Origin: Massilia sp. CFBP 13721 | GTDB lineage: Bacteria > Pseudomonadota > Gammaproteobacteria > Burkholderiales > Burkholderiaceae_D | DNA length: 64,000 nucleotides | Direction of reading: 5' to 3' | Assembly (NCBI RefSeq): GCF_014842025.1 | Contig: NZ_JACYUY010000004.1 | Span: 124,001-188,000 of the forward strand | Shown: one piece after another, positions 1-9,420 of the stretch | How positions within the stretch are numbered: the stretch's first letter is position 1 | Layout of the letters: each line of letters starts with the position of its first letter | Made by a program: the position numbers and the translations under genes | The notes under the pieces: generated by a model | What the model was told of the DNA's origin: nothing | Seen by the model: the letters and a program-made list of their open reading frames with translations, nothing else | Database searches by the model: none

Positions 1-72
1 CTTGCGCCCGCCCTCGCAAAGTCGGCATAATCGCTCGCGACCCAGCTTGCAGCAACGACCAGCCCACCACCC

Positions 73-1062
73 ATGACGCAGTTTCCAGGTAATGACAAGA
101 CCCCGGCGGCATCCGACCGCTTCGTTCGCAGCCACCTCAAGATGCGCCACCTGATTTTGCTCGTGGAGCTCGGCCGCCATGCTTCCATCGTCAACGCGGC
201 GAAAGCGGCGCGCTTGACCCAGCCCGCCGCGTCGCGGCTGATCAACGACCTCGAACATGTGCTGGGCGTCCGGCTGTTCGAGCGCATGGCGCGCGGCGTG
301 GTGGCGACGTCCTCCGGCAAGATGCTGATTCGCCGCGCCGGCGTCGTGCTCGCCGAAATGAACGCGGCGCACCTCGAGATCGCCCAGACGCTGTATGGTG
401 TCGGCGGCAAGGTGACGGTCGGAAGCGTCCTGACGCCGGCAACGGGCGTCCTTGCGAATGCGATCAAGCTGTTCAAATCACGCTTCACGCGCACCAACGT
501 CGTCGTCGACCTCAGTACCAGCCAGGCCATGGTGGAGCGCCTGCTCGACGGGCAGCTCGACATCGTGCTGGGCCGGATCCTCGACACCGAACACGTACCC
601 CTGCTGCGCTTCGAACCGATCAGCGACGAGTCCCACAGCATCATCGTGCGCCCGGGCCACCCGCTGCTGGACGAACCGGGCCTGAACCTTGTTCGCCTGG
701 CAGAGCAGTCCTGGATCGTGCCGCCTGCCGGCAGCATCCTGCGCGACCGCCTCAGCGCGCGCTTCCTGGCGGAAGGCCTGGATCCGCCCGGCGAAACCGT
801 CGAGACCCTCGCCATACCGCTCGTCGTCTCGCTGCTGGCGAGTACCGACATGGTCGTGGCCTTGCCCGAGGCGATGGTGCAAGGCCAGCTCGACGCCGGC
901 CAGTTGGCGGTCCTGTCATTCGACCTGGGACTGCGCATGGACGCCTACGGCATCGTCACGCGCCGCGACCACGTGCTTTCTCCCGGCGCCGAAGCGCTGC
1001 TCGAGGCGCTCCGCGAGACCGTGGCCGCCGGCGCTCCTCAGCGCCCGATGTCGATCCGGTAG
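73..1062 (+). CDS. LysR-family transcriptional regulator
   Basis: A 329-residue LysR-type regulator. The N-terminal winged helix-turn-helix lies at about residues 24-83 (MRHLILLVELGRHASIVNAA..LTQPAASRLINDLE). A substrate-binding domain of the GbpR/PcaQ kind follows. The family binds DNA as a dimer or tetramer and responds to a small metabolite, often a sugar or aromatic acid. The start ATG has no clear Shine-Dalgarno, and an N-terminal extension of about 20 residues precedes the HTH, so a later start is possible. The 3' end overlaps the convergent GH35 beta-galactosidase by 25 bp. This, together with the family's link to galactose-type sugars, suggests it may control that gene. The effector cannot be read from sequence. 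Confidence 0.9.
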   Translation: MTQFPGNDKTPAASDRFVRSHLKMRHLILLVELGRHASIVNAAKAARLTQPAASRLINDLEHVLGVRLFERMARGVVATSSGKMLIRRAGVVLAEMNAAHLEIAQTLYGVGGKVTVGSVLTPATGVLANAIKLFKSRFTRTNVVVDLSTSQAMVERLLDGQLDIVLGRILDTEHVPLLRFEPISDESHSIIVRPGHPLLDEPGLNLVRLAEQSWIVPPAGSILRDRLSARFLAEGLDPPGETVETLAIPLVVSLLASTDMVVALPEAMVQGQLDAGQLAVLSFDLGLRMDAYGIVTRRDHVLSPGAEALLEALRETVAAGAPQRPMSIR

Positions 1063-3506
1063 ACCGGCACCGCCTTCAGGCCACGCAAGCGGGCGATCTG
1101 CGCCTGGCCGGCGAAATCGGGACGGTGCTCGCGCGGCAGATAGATCGGCGCATCGGCGCGCAGCGGCAGCACGGTCAGCGTCAACGGGCCCTTGCCGCCG
1201 GACGGCAGGTTGGCGAGGCCGAACTGCCAGCGCTGGCCGTTGTAGTACCAGTCGTCCAGCATACGGGTGCCGTCGAACAGGCGCGCCACGTCGCCCACGA
1301 AGTCGATATCGAGCAGCACGCCGTCCACGCCGCGCGGCAGGACGCGCGGGACATCAAGCTCCCAGGCGGCGGACGCCCCGAAGGCCTCCGGATCCGGGTG
1401 CAGGGCTGCCTTCGCGTGGCCGCCGATACGGATCGGCGGCGCGGTTTGTGCATCGCGCACGGGCTTGAAGGAAGTCGCGATCGTCTGTTCCGGCAGGCTG
1501 GCCTGCACCAGCTGGAAAATCCCCTCGCGGCCGGCGGTCTGCAGGAGCGCGCTGGACTTGACCCTGGCAGGCAGGGCGGGATAAACCGCTGCCCGCAGCT
1601 GCGCCGTTCCTGCCGAGCGCAGCACCAGGCGTCCTCCATCGAAATAGGCCTGGCTGTCGCTGATGACCAGCCGACGTTGCCCTTCGACCTGCCCGACCGC
1701 GAGCTGGCGCGCCTGTTCGGCGCTGAGTACCACCACCGTGACGGGACGCTTGCCGGCGCAGCGCAGGGTGATGGCCGCGTCGAGGCCGGGCGCGATGTCC
1801 TCGACCACGACGTCGGCTTCCGGCGATACCACCTCCGCCGCCTTGCCCGGCCGGGACGCCAGGCAGGCGCGTACGCCGCCGTCGAACTGGAACTCGACGG
1901 GAATCCCGGGCTGGGCAGCGAACACATAGGTGCTGCCCACGGTCCCCTGATCCAGGCGCGCCACCGGTTGCGCGGTCGCGTAGCGCAGGCGATGGCCATC
2001 CATGTCGAGATTGAGCGGCCAGACGAAAAAGCTGCCGGCCGGGATATCGAGCGGCTTGCGCGGCAGGGTCAGCGTACCGCCCGGCAGCGCGACGGCGAAG
2101 CGCACGCCGCGCTGCCCCGGGGTCTCGTACTGGCGTACGTGGCCATTGTAGAACAGGAAGCCTGCGTCGCCGCGGCTGCGCACCGCGAAGCGCGGCGTGG
2201 CCAGGTCAGTCGGCGTGGCGGGAGCGAGCGCGGGTTTGCGCACCGTCATCGGCGCCAGCAAGGCGCCGAAATCGTTGAGGAAGTAGTGGAACGGGCGCAG
2301 CGCCGCCAGTACCGGGCGCTGCTGGCCGTCCGGGCCGAGCGGCGCGTTGAAGTCGTAGTTGATCGCCGGCGTATCGTTGTATCCCCCGCTCATGGTGCTT
2401 TCTTCGAGCGTGGTACCGCCGACCGGATTGCGCCCGCCATGGAACATGTAGTAACCCATCAGGTTGACGCCCGAGCCCAGCTGCACCGGCAGCATCGCGG
2501 CGACGTCGTCGGGCGTCACCAGGGTACGGCGCCGGTACATGGCCGGCAGGCCGGCGCCGTATTCGGCGCCGAGGAAGGGCGTGGACCCGATGTCGGTTTC
2601 AGCCGTCCCCTTCTGCGTTCCGCGGGTCTGGGCGCCGAGGTCGCCGCTGACGCGGCTGTCGAAACGGAAGGCATAGGTCTCCTTGGGCGGCAGTTCCTCC
2701 TTCTTCGCGCTCCAGGGTTCGTCGGCATAACCGCCGAACACCGGCATTACCTCGCCCGCCGGATACAAGGCACGGTCCCATCCCGTCACGGTGTAGTAGG
2801 GAACGTCGAGGCCAGCCCCGATCGCCAGGTTTTTCAGGGTGCGGATATGGTCCGCGCCGCGCCCCGGACCGGACAGGTTGTATTCGTTCTCGATCTGGAC
2901 GCCGACGACCGGCCCGCCCTGTTTCCATAACAGGCCGTCGAGCTGGCGCCCGATCTGGCGATAGAAGCGCTCCGCGAAACGCAGGTACTGCGGATCGTCG
3001 CGCCGTGTCGCCATGGTGCCCACGACCCAGTCGGGAATGCCGCCGTAGCGCACCTCGGCGTGGACCCACGGACCGATCCGCACCATCACCTCCAGGCCGT
3101 GTTTGCGCGCCAGCTGGACGAAGCGGCGCAGGTCGCGATTGCCTTTCCAGTCGAATTTGCCGTCCTGCGGCTCGTGATGGTTCCAGATGATGTAGCTGGC
3201 AACGATGTCGATGCCGGCCGACTTCATCTTCGCCAGCTCGGCGTCCCAGCTGTCGGCCGGGCTGCGCGTGTAATGGAATTCGCCCATGACGGGCAGCCAG
3301 GGCCGCCCGTCGCGCGTCAGGTACTGGTTGTTGGCGCCCAGCGCACGGCCGGCTGGAGACATGGCGGCCCCCATCTTCAACTGGCCGGACACCGGATCGG
3401 GTGCCGGGCTGCTTGCATCGATCGTCAACAGCTGCTGCGCCTGCGCAACCTGGCACAGGGTGAGGATTGCCAGCATGAGGACGGTGCGGGAGAAACAGGT
3501 TTGCAT
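1038..3506 (-). CDS. Exported GH35 beta-galactosidase
   Basis: An 822-residue glycoside hydrolase of family 35, which releases terminal beta-galactosyl residues from oligo- or polysaccharides. A signal peptide (residues 1-23, ending AQA) predicts export. The catalytic TIM barrel begins with GEFHYTRSP..W near residue 75. The family acid/base motif IENEYN is at about 205-210 (Glu208), and the probable nucleophile is in FLGAEYGAGLP near residue 315. The C-terminal half is beta-rich, as in family members with jelly-roll accessory domains. The gene is convergent with the LysR gene. Upstream is a long non-coding stretch carrying an inverted repeat that could be its operator. Plant or bacterial galactan side chains or galacto-oligosaccharides are likely substrates, but this is inference. 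Confidence 0.93.
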   Translation of the reverse strand: MQTCFSRTVLMLAILTLCQVAQAQQLLTIDASSPAPDPVSGQLKMGAAMSPAGRALGANNQYLTRDGRPWLPVMGEFHYTRSPADSWDAELAKMKSAGIDIVASYIIWNHHEPQDGKFDWKGNRDLRRFVQLARKHGLEVMVRIGPWVHAEVRYGGIPDWVVGTMATRRDDPQYLRFAERFYRQIGRQLDGLLWKQGGPVVGVQIENEYNLSGPGRGADHIRTLKNLAIGAGLDVPYYTVTGWDRALYPAGEVMPVFGGYADEPWSAKKEELPPKETYAFRFDSRVSGDLGAQTRGTQKGTAETDIGSTPFLGAEYGAGLPAMYRRRTLVTPDDVAAMLPVQLGSGVNLMGYYMFHGGRNPVGGTTLEESTMSGGYNDTPAINYDFNAPLGPDGQQRPVLAALRPFHYFLNDFGALLAPMTVRKPALAPATPTDLATPRFAVRSRGDAGFLFYNGHVRQYETPGQRGVRFAVALPGGTLTLPRKPLDIPAGSFFVWPLNLDMDGHRLRYATAQPVARLDQGTVGSTYVFAAQPGIPVEFQFDGGVRACLASRPGKAAEVVSPEADVVVEDIAPGLDAAITLRCAGKRPVTVVVLSAEQARQLAVGQVEGQRRLVISDSQAYFDGGRLVLRSAGTAQLRAAVYPALPARVKSSALLQTAGREGIFQLVQASLPEQTIATSFKPVRDAQTAPPIRIGGHAKAALHPDPEAFGASAAWELDVPRVLPRGVDGVLLDIDFVGDVARLFDGTRMLDDWYYNGQRWQFGLANLPSGGKGPLTLTVLPLRADAPIYLPREHRPDFAGQAQIARLRGLKAVPVYRIDIGR

Positions 3507-3589
3507 GGCGCGTTCGATTCAATGTGGTGGGAGATTGCCGGCACCCGTGACCGGGCAGGTCTGCGAAGGCGCCAGGCCGATCGGTGGAA

Positions 3590-3610
3590 TTCATTGTGAT
3601 ATGCAATGAA
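3590..3610. promoter_or_regulatory. Inverted repeat upstream of the GH35 gene
   Basis: TTCATTG (3590-3596) and CAATGAA (3604-3610) form a perfect 7-bp inverted repeat with a 7-nt spacer. The centre lies about 95 bp upstream of the GH35 start codon. It contains an ATTG/CAAT dyad compatible with a LysR- or other dimeric-regulator operator. The symmetry is seen in the sequence; the function is inferred. Confidence 0.4.
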
Positions 3611-4076
3611 CAAGCTGAGCGGGTTGTCAGTCTATGCAAGGTCTGCCGGATGCCGCAAGCGATATGGCCGGCCGGGATGAAATACTCATGGGCTTGAGAT
3701 TTTGAGCGCACCACGGGGTTGCGCTGCCGGCGTCCGTACATGCGTCAGCGCGCCAGCGCGCCGGTGCTGAAGCATGTGGCCGAGCGACCCGTGGACGATG
3801 CTGGTCCTTGAGGTCATGCTCGCGTTCGGGCCAGGGTGCAAGGAAGCGGTAATGTTTGGCCGATGTGCCAGCCAATACCCTACCCGCTTGCGCCGAGCCA
3901 GATCCGTGTCGAGGCCTTCGCCGCATCAAGCGGGGTACAAAAGGTGGTCACTTGCTGCCTTTCTGTCCGGCTTCTGCCGGCATCGCTCGTCGCACTAGCG
4001 GGAGGCGGATTGTGTTCGTCACCGGCCGGCACGGTGCTCCTGATGAGGTACACTGACGACGCGGTAATCTTGCCGC
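3611..4076. other. Non-coding gap between GH35 and the Sel1/SEC-C gene
   Basis: About 470 bases without a credible gene. Open frames here are short and lack protein-like composition or a ribosome-binding site. Apart from the inverted repeat just to the left, I see no RNA gene or terminator. It probably holds the promoters of the two divergent neighbours. Confidence 0.5.
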
Positions 4077-5786
4077 ATGCAAACACCACGAATGAACGAT
4101 CTCGACTTTGCCCGGCACGTTTCGGTGCCGATCGGCCAGTTATACGACGAAGCCAAGCGCAGCCAGTATCAGTTTCCCCGCAACACCCTGATCGCGGTGC
4201 GCTCCATTGCCAGCCTGTGCTGCAATCTGCTCGCGCCAAGCGACGATGCCTGGCCCGACGGCCTGGACGACAAGATCAAGGCGCTCGACCGTACCCGCTG
4301 TATCAATCGCGTGACCAGGGAGCAGCTCAACCAGCTGCGGAATTGGGGTAACCGGGCTGCCCATCCAGAGGCCGGACTGCTCGGCGAAGCCGACCAGCAA
4401 GCGCTGGCGGGCCACGCCCTGACGGTCGCGCTTTCGTTATTCGAAACCGTGTTCCAGCACAATAGCGGCGGTGCGGCACTCCCGGTCTACACGCTGTCCG
4501 ACGAGCGCCCTGACGAGCTACGCGAAGCCTGCTACCGTGCGCTGATGGAGAGCAGCGCTGCCGACCAGTACCGGGTGGCGATGCTGTTGCAATCTCAGAT
4601 GAAGGCCAAAGTCGAGCAGGCCCAGGCGGAACCCGATAGCGAATTGGCAATGTATCGGCTTCGGTACGATTTCGCGTCCCTGGACCAACGGCTGCTCGAC
4701 ATGCTGCGCTACGCCAGCGATGCCGGGTACGCGCCGGCGCGTTACCAGTATGGCCTGGCGCTGGTCGATGGGCGCCGCGGTCCTGACCAGGCCACGCTTG
4801 GTGCACACCTGATCGCCATGGCCTGTCGCGATGGCGACATCGACGCCATCGCCTGGTGTGGGCAAGCCGCACTGTACGGCCTGTTCGACGAGCCGCTCGA
4901 CCACGTGCACGCGCGCAGCCTCCTCGAACGTGCGGCCGCCGAAGACCATCCGCTGGCGCTGACGCTGCTGTCGCTGATCTACAGCGACGGCCTTGGCGTA
5001 GCGCCGGACGCAACGCGTGCGTTCGAACTGACGCTGCGCGCGGCGGATGCCGGCTATGCGCTGGCGCAGTACAATGCGGCGGTCGCACTGGTCCATGGAC
5101 ATGGCGTCGTTGCAAACCACGACGAGGGGTTCCGCTGGTTGCGCCAGGCCAGCGATGCCGGTCTGCCGGAGGCGCAGTACGCGCTCGCCAAGGCGATGCA
5201 AGAGCAGCGCATCCGCGGCGATGCGCTGGAGATCGAGCAGCTGCTTGGCGCCGCTGCGGAACGCGTCAATGCGGCGCACCTCGACCTGGCCGAGCTGTGC
5301 ATGACGCAGGACGATCACCGCAAATGGCTGGAGGCGGCAGGACGCATACAGATCGCCTACGAGACCGCCTTGAAGGAAGAGGACACGACGCTGGCCGAAC
5401 GCTGCCGCGCCGCCGGACCTGCGATCATTGCGCGGCTGGAAGCGGCGTTGCCAACGATGTCAGTTGAAACGAGCCGCGATTTCATGACGACACGCTTCAT
5501 ATTCGATGCCAAGGGGCGGCCGTACCCAAATCGCGCTGAACGGATGGCGCGCATGGTCGACATCGCTCGAGAACTGGTACGCGTGCGCGGTACTGGATCG
5601 GCTGAGGAAATACGCTTGCAGCGTGAGCTGTGGTCGAACCTGGGTGGTTTGAAAACATTGTCCTCGCCGCGGAGCCCGGGGAATAATGCCCTGCCTTTCA
5701 TGCAGCGTATCGTCCGGAACGATATTGGCCGCAATGAGCCATGCCCATGCGGAAGCGGAAAGAAGCACAAGCGCTGCTGCGGATGA
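4077..5786 (+). CDS. DUF4145-like / Sel1-repeat / SEC-C zinc-finger protein
   Basis: A 569-residue multidomain protein. Residues about 10-130 resemble DUF4145 (HEPN-like helical fold): LYDEAKRSQ, then an R-I-A-S helix and the hallmark RNWGNRAAHPE at about 88-98. Residues about 205-400 hold Sel1/TPR-like alpha repeats (DAGYAPARYQYGLALVDG; AADAGYALAQYNAAVALVHG; ASDAGLPEAQYALAKAM), a protein-interaction scaffold. The last 20 residues are a SEC-C zinc knuckle (NEPCPCGSGKKHKRCC), which in SecA and in many toxin- or defence-linked proteins binds zinc. No catalytic site is certain. HEPN-type domains are often RNases or RNA binders, which is a possibility only. Start may be ATG 4077 or ATG 4092. Confidence 0.85.
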   Translation: MQTPRMNDLDFARHVSVPIGQLYDEAKRSQYQFPRNTLIAVRSIASLCCNLLAPSDDAWPDGLDDKIKALDRTRCINRVTREQLNQLRNWGNRAAHPEAGLLGEADQQALAGHALTVALSLFETVFQHNSGGAALPVYTLSDERPDELREACYRALMESSAADQYRVAMLLQSQMKAKVEQAQAEPDSELAMYRLRYDFASLDQRLLDMLRYASDAGYAPARYQYGLALVDGRRGPDQATLGAHLIAMACRDGDIDAIAWCGQAALYGLFDEPLDHVHARSLLERAAAEDHPLALTLLSLIYSDGLGVAPDATRAFELTLRAADAGYALAQYNAAVALVHGHGVVANHDEGFRWLRQASDAGLPEAQYALAKAMQEQRIRGDALEIEQLLGAAAERVNAAHLDLAELCMTQDDHRKWLEAAGRIQIAYETALKEEDTTLAERCRAAGPAIIARLEAALPTMSVETSRDFMTTRFIFDAKGRPYPNRAERMARMVDIARELVRVRGTGSAEEIRLQRELWSNLGGLKTLSSPRSPGNNALPFMQRIVRNDIGRNEPCPCGSGKKHKRCCG

Positions 5787-5845
5787 TCTACGTGGAGAAG
5801 CCAGCGCCACGGATGCAGATACTCGACCAGTTTACGTTGTAGAGC

Positions 5846-6770
5846 ATGCCGATCGCTAGTACGCAACGCGCTCCGCGCCGGACGGCGAGCTGTCCAATCC
5901 CGTTCGGGATGTCGGAGGCAACCGGTCGTATCTGCGAGCCGCGCGCGGTGCCCATCGGACGCAGCTGCGGCTGCATCTGCCCTGCCTGTCGTTCGCCGCT
6001 CGTCGCCAGACACTGTCGAGGTCCCGACTGCGGGCGTACGCCCCGACCTGCTTGTAAGCCAAAAGGTGGAAGATGAGTTGCACGCCATACTGGGTAAGCG
6101 CCTCGCACAGGCCAGCGCGGACGCGGCTGCAGCGTTAAAGGCGGCCCGGATTTTCGGAAAGCCCGGAACACTGGTCCGCGCGCAGACCTCGCGCAAGCAC
6201 CAGGATCCACCCTGGGTCCGCGAACTGGAGGCCACGGCACGTGTCAGGCGCGTTCGCGCGATGACCGAGCGGGAAAAGACGGTGGCGCTGCGTCAATGGA
6301 CGCGGATGGTAGCGCTTCCCGCCGTCCTTGCCGGCAGGTGCTTGCATCCCGATGCTTTCGGCGTGCGGGAGCACACTCTCTGGCAGAGTGCGCTGATCCA
6401 TGGGCTGTTCGATGAGAGAACCTGGCGTTCCGGCGCGGGCTTCGACGTCGACCATGCCATGGGCTGGCTTGCCGAGTACTTTACCGTCCCAGCCAATGGC
6501 GAGGCGGACGCGCGGCAGGCGCTCAAGGAATACTTGGCATTCTTGCGAATGACCGGGGTAATCGCTTTGCGCTCCACTCGCCTCTACGTCCCGGCCGTCG
6601 TCGATGTAGGTGCGGCCGCTGCCATTATCATCGCTGTCCGTCCAGACCTCGTTGTCAACCGCGATCTGCGTTGGGCCGACGAGATAGCGTGGCGAGTGGA
6701 CTTCAGGCAACGTCGGTCTACGAGGCGCTTGGTCTCCGCCGGGCACGCGGGCATGCATGGCGGCGGCTGA
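5846..6770 (+). pseudogene. Probable decayed gene with CoiA-like cysteine motif
   Basis: Two open segments in different + frames look like pieces of one protein. The first (5846-6073) carries CGCICPACRSPLVARH, which resembles the N-terminal zinc-ribbon of CoiA-like competence-family proteins. The second is shifted by one frame: its open frame extends 5' of ATG 6066 and runs to 6770. It encodes a protein-like helical stretch (VEDELHAILGKRLAQ..; WLAEYFTVPANGEADARQALKEYLAF). No single start covers both, so either a frameshift has occurred or they are unrelated. The second piece alone could be a real 234-residue hypothetical protein beginning at 6066. I cannot assign a function. The relation to CoiA is inferred from the cysteine motif only. 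Confidence 0.35.
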
Positions 6771-7116
6771 TGCGGCTGACGCCTTCCGATTGCACCAGTG
6801 CACCATCCCGGTTCTGCAATGCGACTGCCCCAGTATCGAACGAATATTATCGACGCCAGGCGCTGCACTGCGCGCACGAGCTACGCTGGGCTGTGTATCG
6901 TCGGCCCATTAGTTGCGGGCGGCCATCCGATAGCTAAAAGTTGGCCAGAAAGCGCTGGCAGTCCTCGAAGGATTCAGTAATGACGTAGCAAACGTGTGGC
7001 GTTTCCGTGTCTTTCCGGGTAATTCCAAACGCTTGATTACATCAGCTCCTGCAGCGCTGTCTGTTTGACTTTGACAGCAAAACTGCGAGACCATTGAGGA
7101 CGGTGGCCCTCTTATT
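6771..7116. other. Gene-poor stretch
   Basis: About 350 bases with no convincing gene. On the minus strand a short open frame reads KRHTFATSLL near 6978-7007, reminiscent of a tyrosine-recombinase box, but the surrounding residues do not support an integrase. Otherwise nothing is recognised. Confidence 0.4.
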
Positions 7117-7725
7117 TCACTGAGGAAACGATACGTGCTCGTCGAATTCCGGTTTATCAATGAGGCGAGGCTTGTGGGTGCGGTATCGACGATCAAGTGA
7201 CACCAGTACCAGAAAGTGCATGAACATCGCGGGGAGATACAGCATCCAGGCGGCGATTATGAAGTGCACGGATTGAGCTGATCCACCATAGATAACTACC
7301 CATGCAACGGCGCCGGCAATGGCGGCCACCGACGACACGCCAAATTGATCGCGGCATACCGGGATCTTCATCCAGGGAAGCAAATACGTTAATACGGCCG
7401 CCATCCCGACAAGCATTGCCGACCCCGTAGAAACCAACGCGCCGGCGCCGGCGCCGGCAAGGAACAGCAGCAGATAACAGCCCAAGGCAGGCGCGCGAAG
7501 CTCCAGTATGCCGGCGCTGGCTGCGGGCCAATGCAGTCGCGCTCGAAATAATACGAGTCCTGACAAGGCGAGTCCCGGGATCCCGACCAGAACATGCAAG
7601 CTCCAGGAACCATGCATCCGAGCTGCTCCCACTTGAGCAAGTACCAATCCGAATGCAGCGTAGAAGAAAGTTGGAAATATGCTATTCGCACTAAATCGCT
7701 TGGTCTTCTCGTTGATCACTGACAT
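7117..7725 (-). CDS. Hypothetical polytopic membrane protein
   Basis: A 202-residue protein with about six hydrophobic segments, for example FPTFFYAAFGLVLAQVG, LGCYLLLFLAGAGAGALV and IIAAWMLYLPAMFMHFLVLV. The C-terminus is hydrophilic. The start at 7725 is chosen because AAGGAGG lies directly upstream; an upstream ATG (7803) lacks such a site. I do not recognise a family. It is divergent from the TadG-like gene across about 250 bp and may belong to the same accessory block. No catalytic residues stand out. Confidence 0.65.
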   Translation of the reverse strand: MSVINEKTKRFSANSIFPTFFYAAFGLVLAQVGAARMHGSWSLHVLVGIPGLALSGLVLFRARLHWPAASAGILELRAPALGCYLLLFLAGAGAGALVSTGSAMLVGMAAVLTYLLPWMKIPVCRDQFGVSSVAAIAGAVAWVVIYGGSAQSVHFIIAAWMLYLPAMFMHFLVLVSLDRRYRTHKPRLIDKPEFDEHVSFPQ

Positions 7726-7971
7726 ATAACCTCCTTCGCTGGTCAGTCGCCCAATGTCCCTTGGCGCAACTTTGACTCTGAAGTGGTTATGTTTAAGCGG
7801 CAACTTAAGAGTAGCAATGACCTGGCCAAGATCAACCCCGGTCGAGTAATCCGCTGGCTAGCCGGTCACAGTCATGTTGCGGCTCCTCAACGTCATACGT
7901 TTGCAAGCCTCTAGGATTCGTAATTGAAAAGTTGCCTCGCCACATCTCTGAGCCAGCAGGAGGAGCGATCC

Positions 7972-9420
7972 GTGTCCACCGAAACAATAAAACAAACGTC
8001 ATCTGCCACCCGACGCCAGAGAAGGTTTCGCCGGAAAGGATCGCAAGACGGCGCCATTGCCATCATGACCGCCTTTGTCATCGTCATCATGATTGCGATG
8101 TTCGGGATGGCTCTTGACCTCAGCCGCAGTTATAACAGGAAAGCTGAACTGCAGAATGCAGCCGATGCCGCTGCCCTGGTTGCGGCTGCCACCCTGGACG
8201 GCACGCCGCAGGGCATCGACAGGGCGGTTACAGAAGCTGGCGCAACTGCGGAAAATTCTACCTTCGCATACAACACCGATAGTGTTACCTGGGATAACGC
8301 CGCGCTGAAGTTTGCCACAGGCGCCGATGGTGGCACAGGCGGCTGGATGGACGCGGCAACAGCGAAGGCCACTGCCTCGACGATCTTTTTTGCTCAGGTT
8401 GATACCTCGGCCCTCGATTCCAGGCATGGCAACATCCAGAACTTCTTCATGCCTATCCTATCACCGGCCCTGGCGAAGACCGATGTGGCAGCCTCGGCGA
8501 TTGCTGGCCGCGATTCACTGAACGCGTTGCCGCTCGCAATCTGCGCGAATTCGAATACGCCGGCGGCCCCTCTCTCATCAGGAGAACTCGTGGAATACGG
8601 TTTTCGGCGAGGAGTCACCTACAACCTGATGAACCTGAATCCTGGAGGACAGTCTCCCGAAAACTTCCTGTTAAATCCCATCGCACCTTCCGGCACGGTC
8701 GGTACGGCAATGAAGAACAGAATGGACGTTGTAGGACCGTTCATCTGCACAGGAAAGATGGCAATACCCACACTGCAAGGCGGCGAGGTCACGGTTGAGC
8801 GGGGCTTTCCGATCGACCCACTTTACGTGCAGCTGAACTCCCGGTTCGGTACTGTCGCGCCATGCCAGTCATCGACGGCACCGGCGGATCCGGTCGTCAA
8901 GAGCTTCGATCTTGCCAGCGCAACGTGGATGAAAGACAAGCCAGACAATCTTTCCGCCAACTCTCTGGCAGCGCCGGATCCGCTGCTGACAGTGGCGGAA
9001 AAGCCGGATGGCGCGACAAACACGGCTTACGGCGCCTTGTGGACATATGCGAAAGCAGTTCCGTATTCAGCCTACGCATCATATGGCGCGGTGGAACCCG
9101 CAAAAGGCTATTCCACCTATAAGGATACGGATTGGGGCCTGCTCTACAGCCCAGGATTGCCCCAAGCGAAATCCTATCCGAACACTCCATACCAGGCAGC
9201 CGGCGGAAGCGCAACGTACAAGCTTGGCCGCAACACCCGGGTACTTCACATTCCACTGTTGAGCTGCCCGGTTCCGGCAGGCGCCCTCTCCACGGCGACC
9301 GTGGTCGGGATTGCGAAATTCTTCATGATGATTCCCGCAAGCTCATCCGCCCTTTATGCGGAATTCGCCGGGATGACCACCGAAACCGCCTTGGGCGGCA
9401 ATGCGAGGCTTTACCGATGA
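7972..9420 (+). CDS. TadG-like pilus-assembly protein
   Basis: A 482-residue protein starting at GTG, chosen because AGGAGG at 7958-7963 is spaced 8 nt from it; an earlier TTG is less well placed. The N-terminus has the TadG/TadE signature: a basic stretch, then a single membrane helix (GAIAIMTAFVIVIMIAMFGMALDLSRSYNRKAELQNAADAAALVAA). The rest is a large extracytoplasmic domain with several cysteines. TadG-type pseudopilin-like proteins contribute to Flp/Tad pili or related envelope structures. It overlaps the next gene by 4 nt (ATGA), so the three genes are translationally coupled. No other tad genes (tadA, B, C, rcpA, flp) are present nearby. Confidence 0.82.
   Translation: MSTETIKQTSSATRRQRRFRRKGSQDGAIAIMTAFVIVIMIAMFGMALDLSRSYNRKAELQNAADAAALVAAATLDGTPQGIDRAVTEAGATAENSTFAYNTDSVTWDNAALKFATGADGGTGGWMDAATAKATASTIFFAQVDTSALDSRHGNIQNFFMPILSPALAKTDVAASAIAGRDSLNALPLAICANSNTPAAPLSSGELVEYGFRRGVTYNLMNLNPGGQSPENFLLNPIAPSGTVGTAMKNRMDVVGPFICTGKMAIPTLQGGEVTVERGFPIDPLYVQLNSRFGTVAPCQSSTAPADPVVKSFDLASATWMKDKPDNLSANSLAAPDPLLTVAEKPDGATNTAYGALWTYAKAVPYSAYASYGAVEPAKGYSTYKDTDWGLLYSPGLPQAKSYPNTPYQAAGGSATYKLGRNTRVLHIPLLSCPVPAGALSTATVVGIAKFFMMIPASSSALYAEFAGMTTETALGGNARLYR

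Noticed and set aside
1125..2930. Long open frame antisense to the GH35 gene
   Set aside because: It is the complement of a well-supported gene in GC-rich DNA; its translation is rich in Arg/Ala/Gln/His with no family features.
6978..7007. Integron-type or phage integrase gene
   Set aside because: Only a single short box is present, with no catalytic arginine or tyrosine context; kept only as a low-interest remnant.
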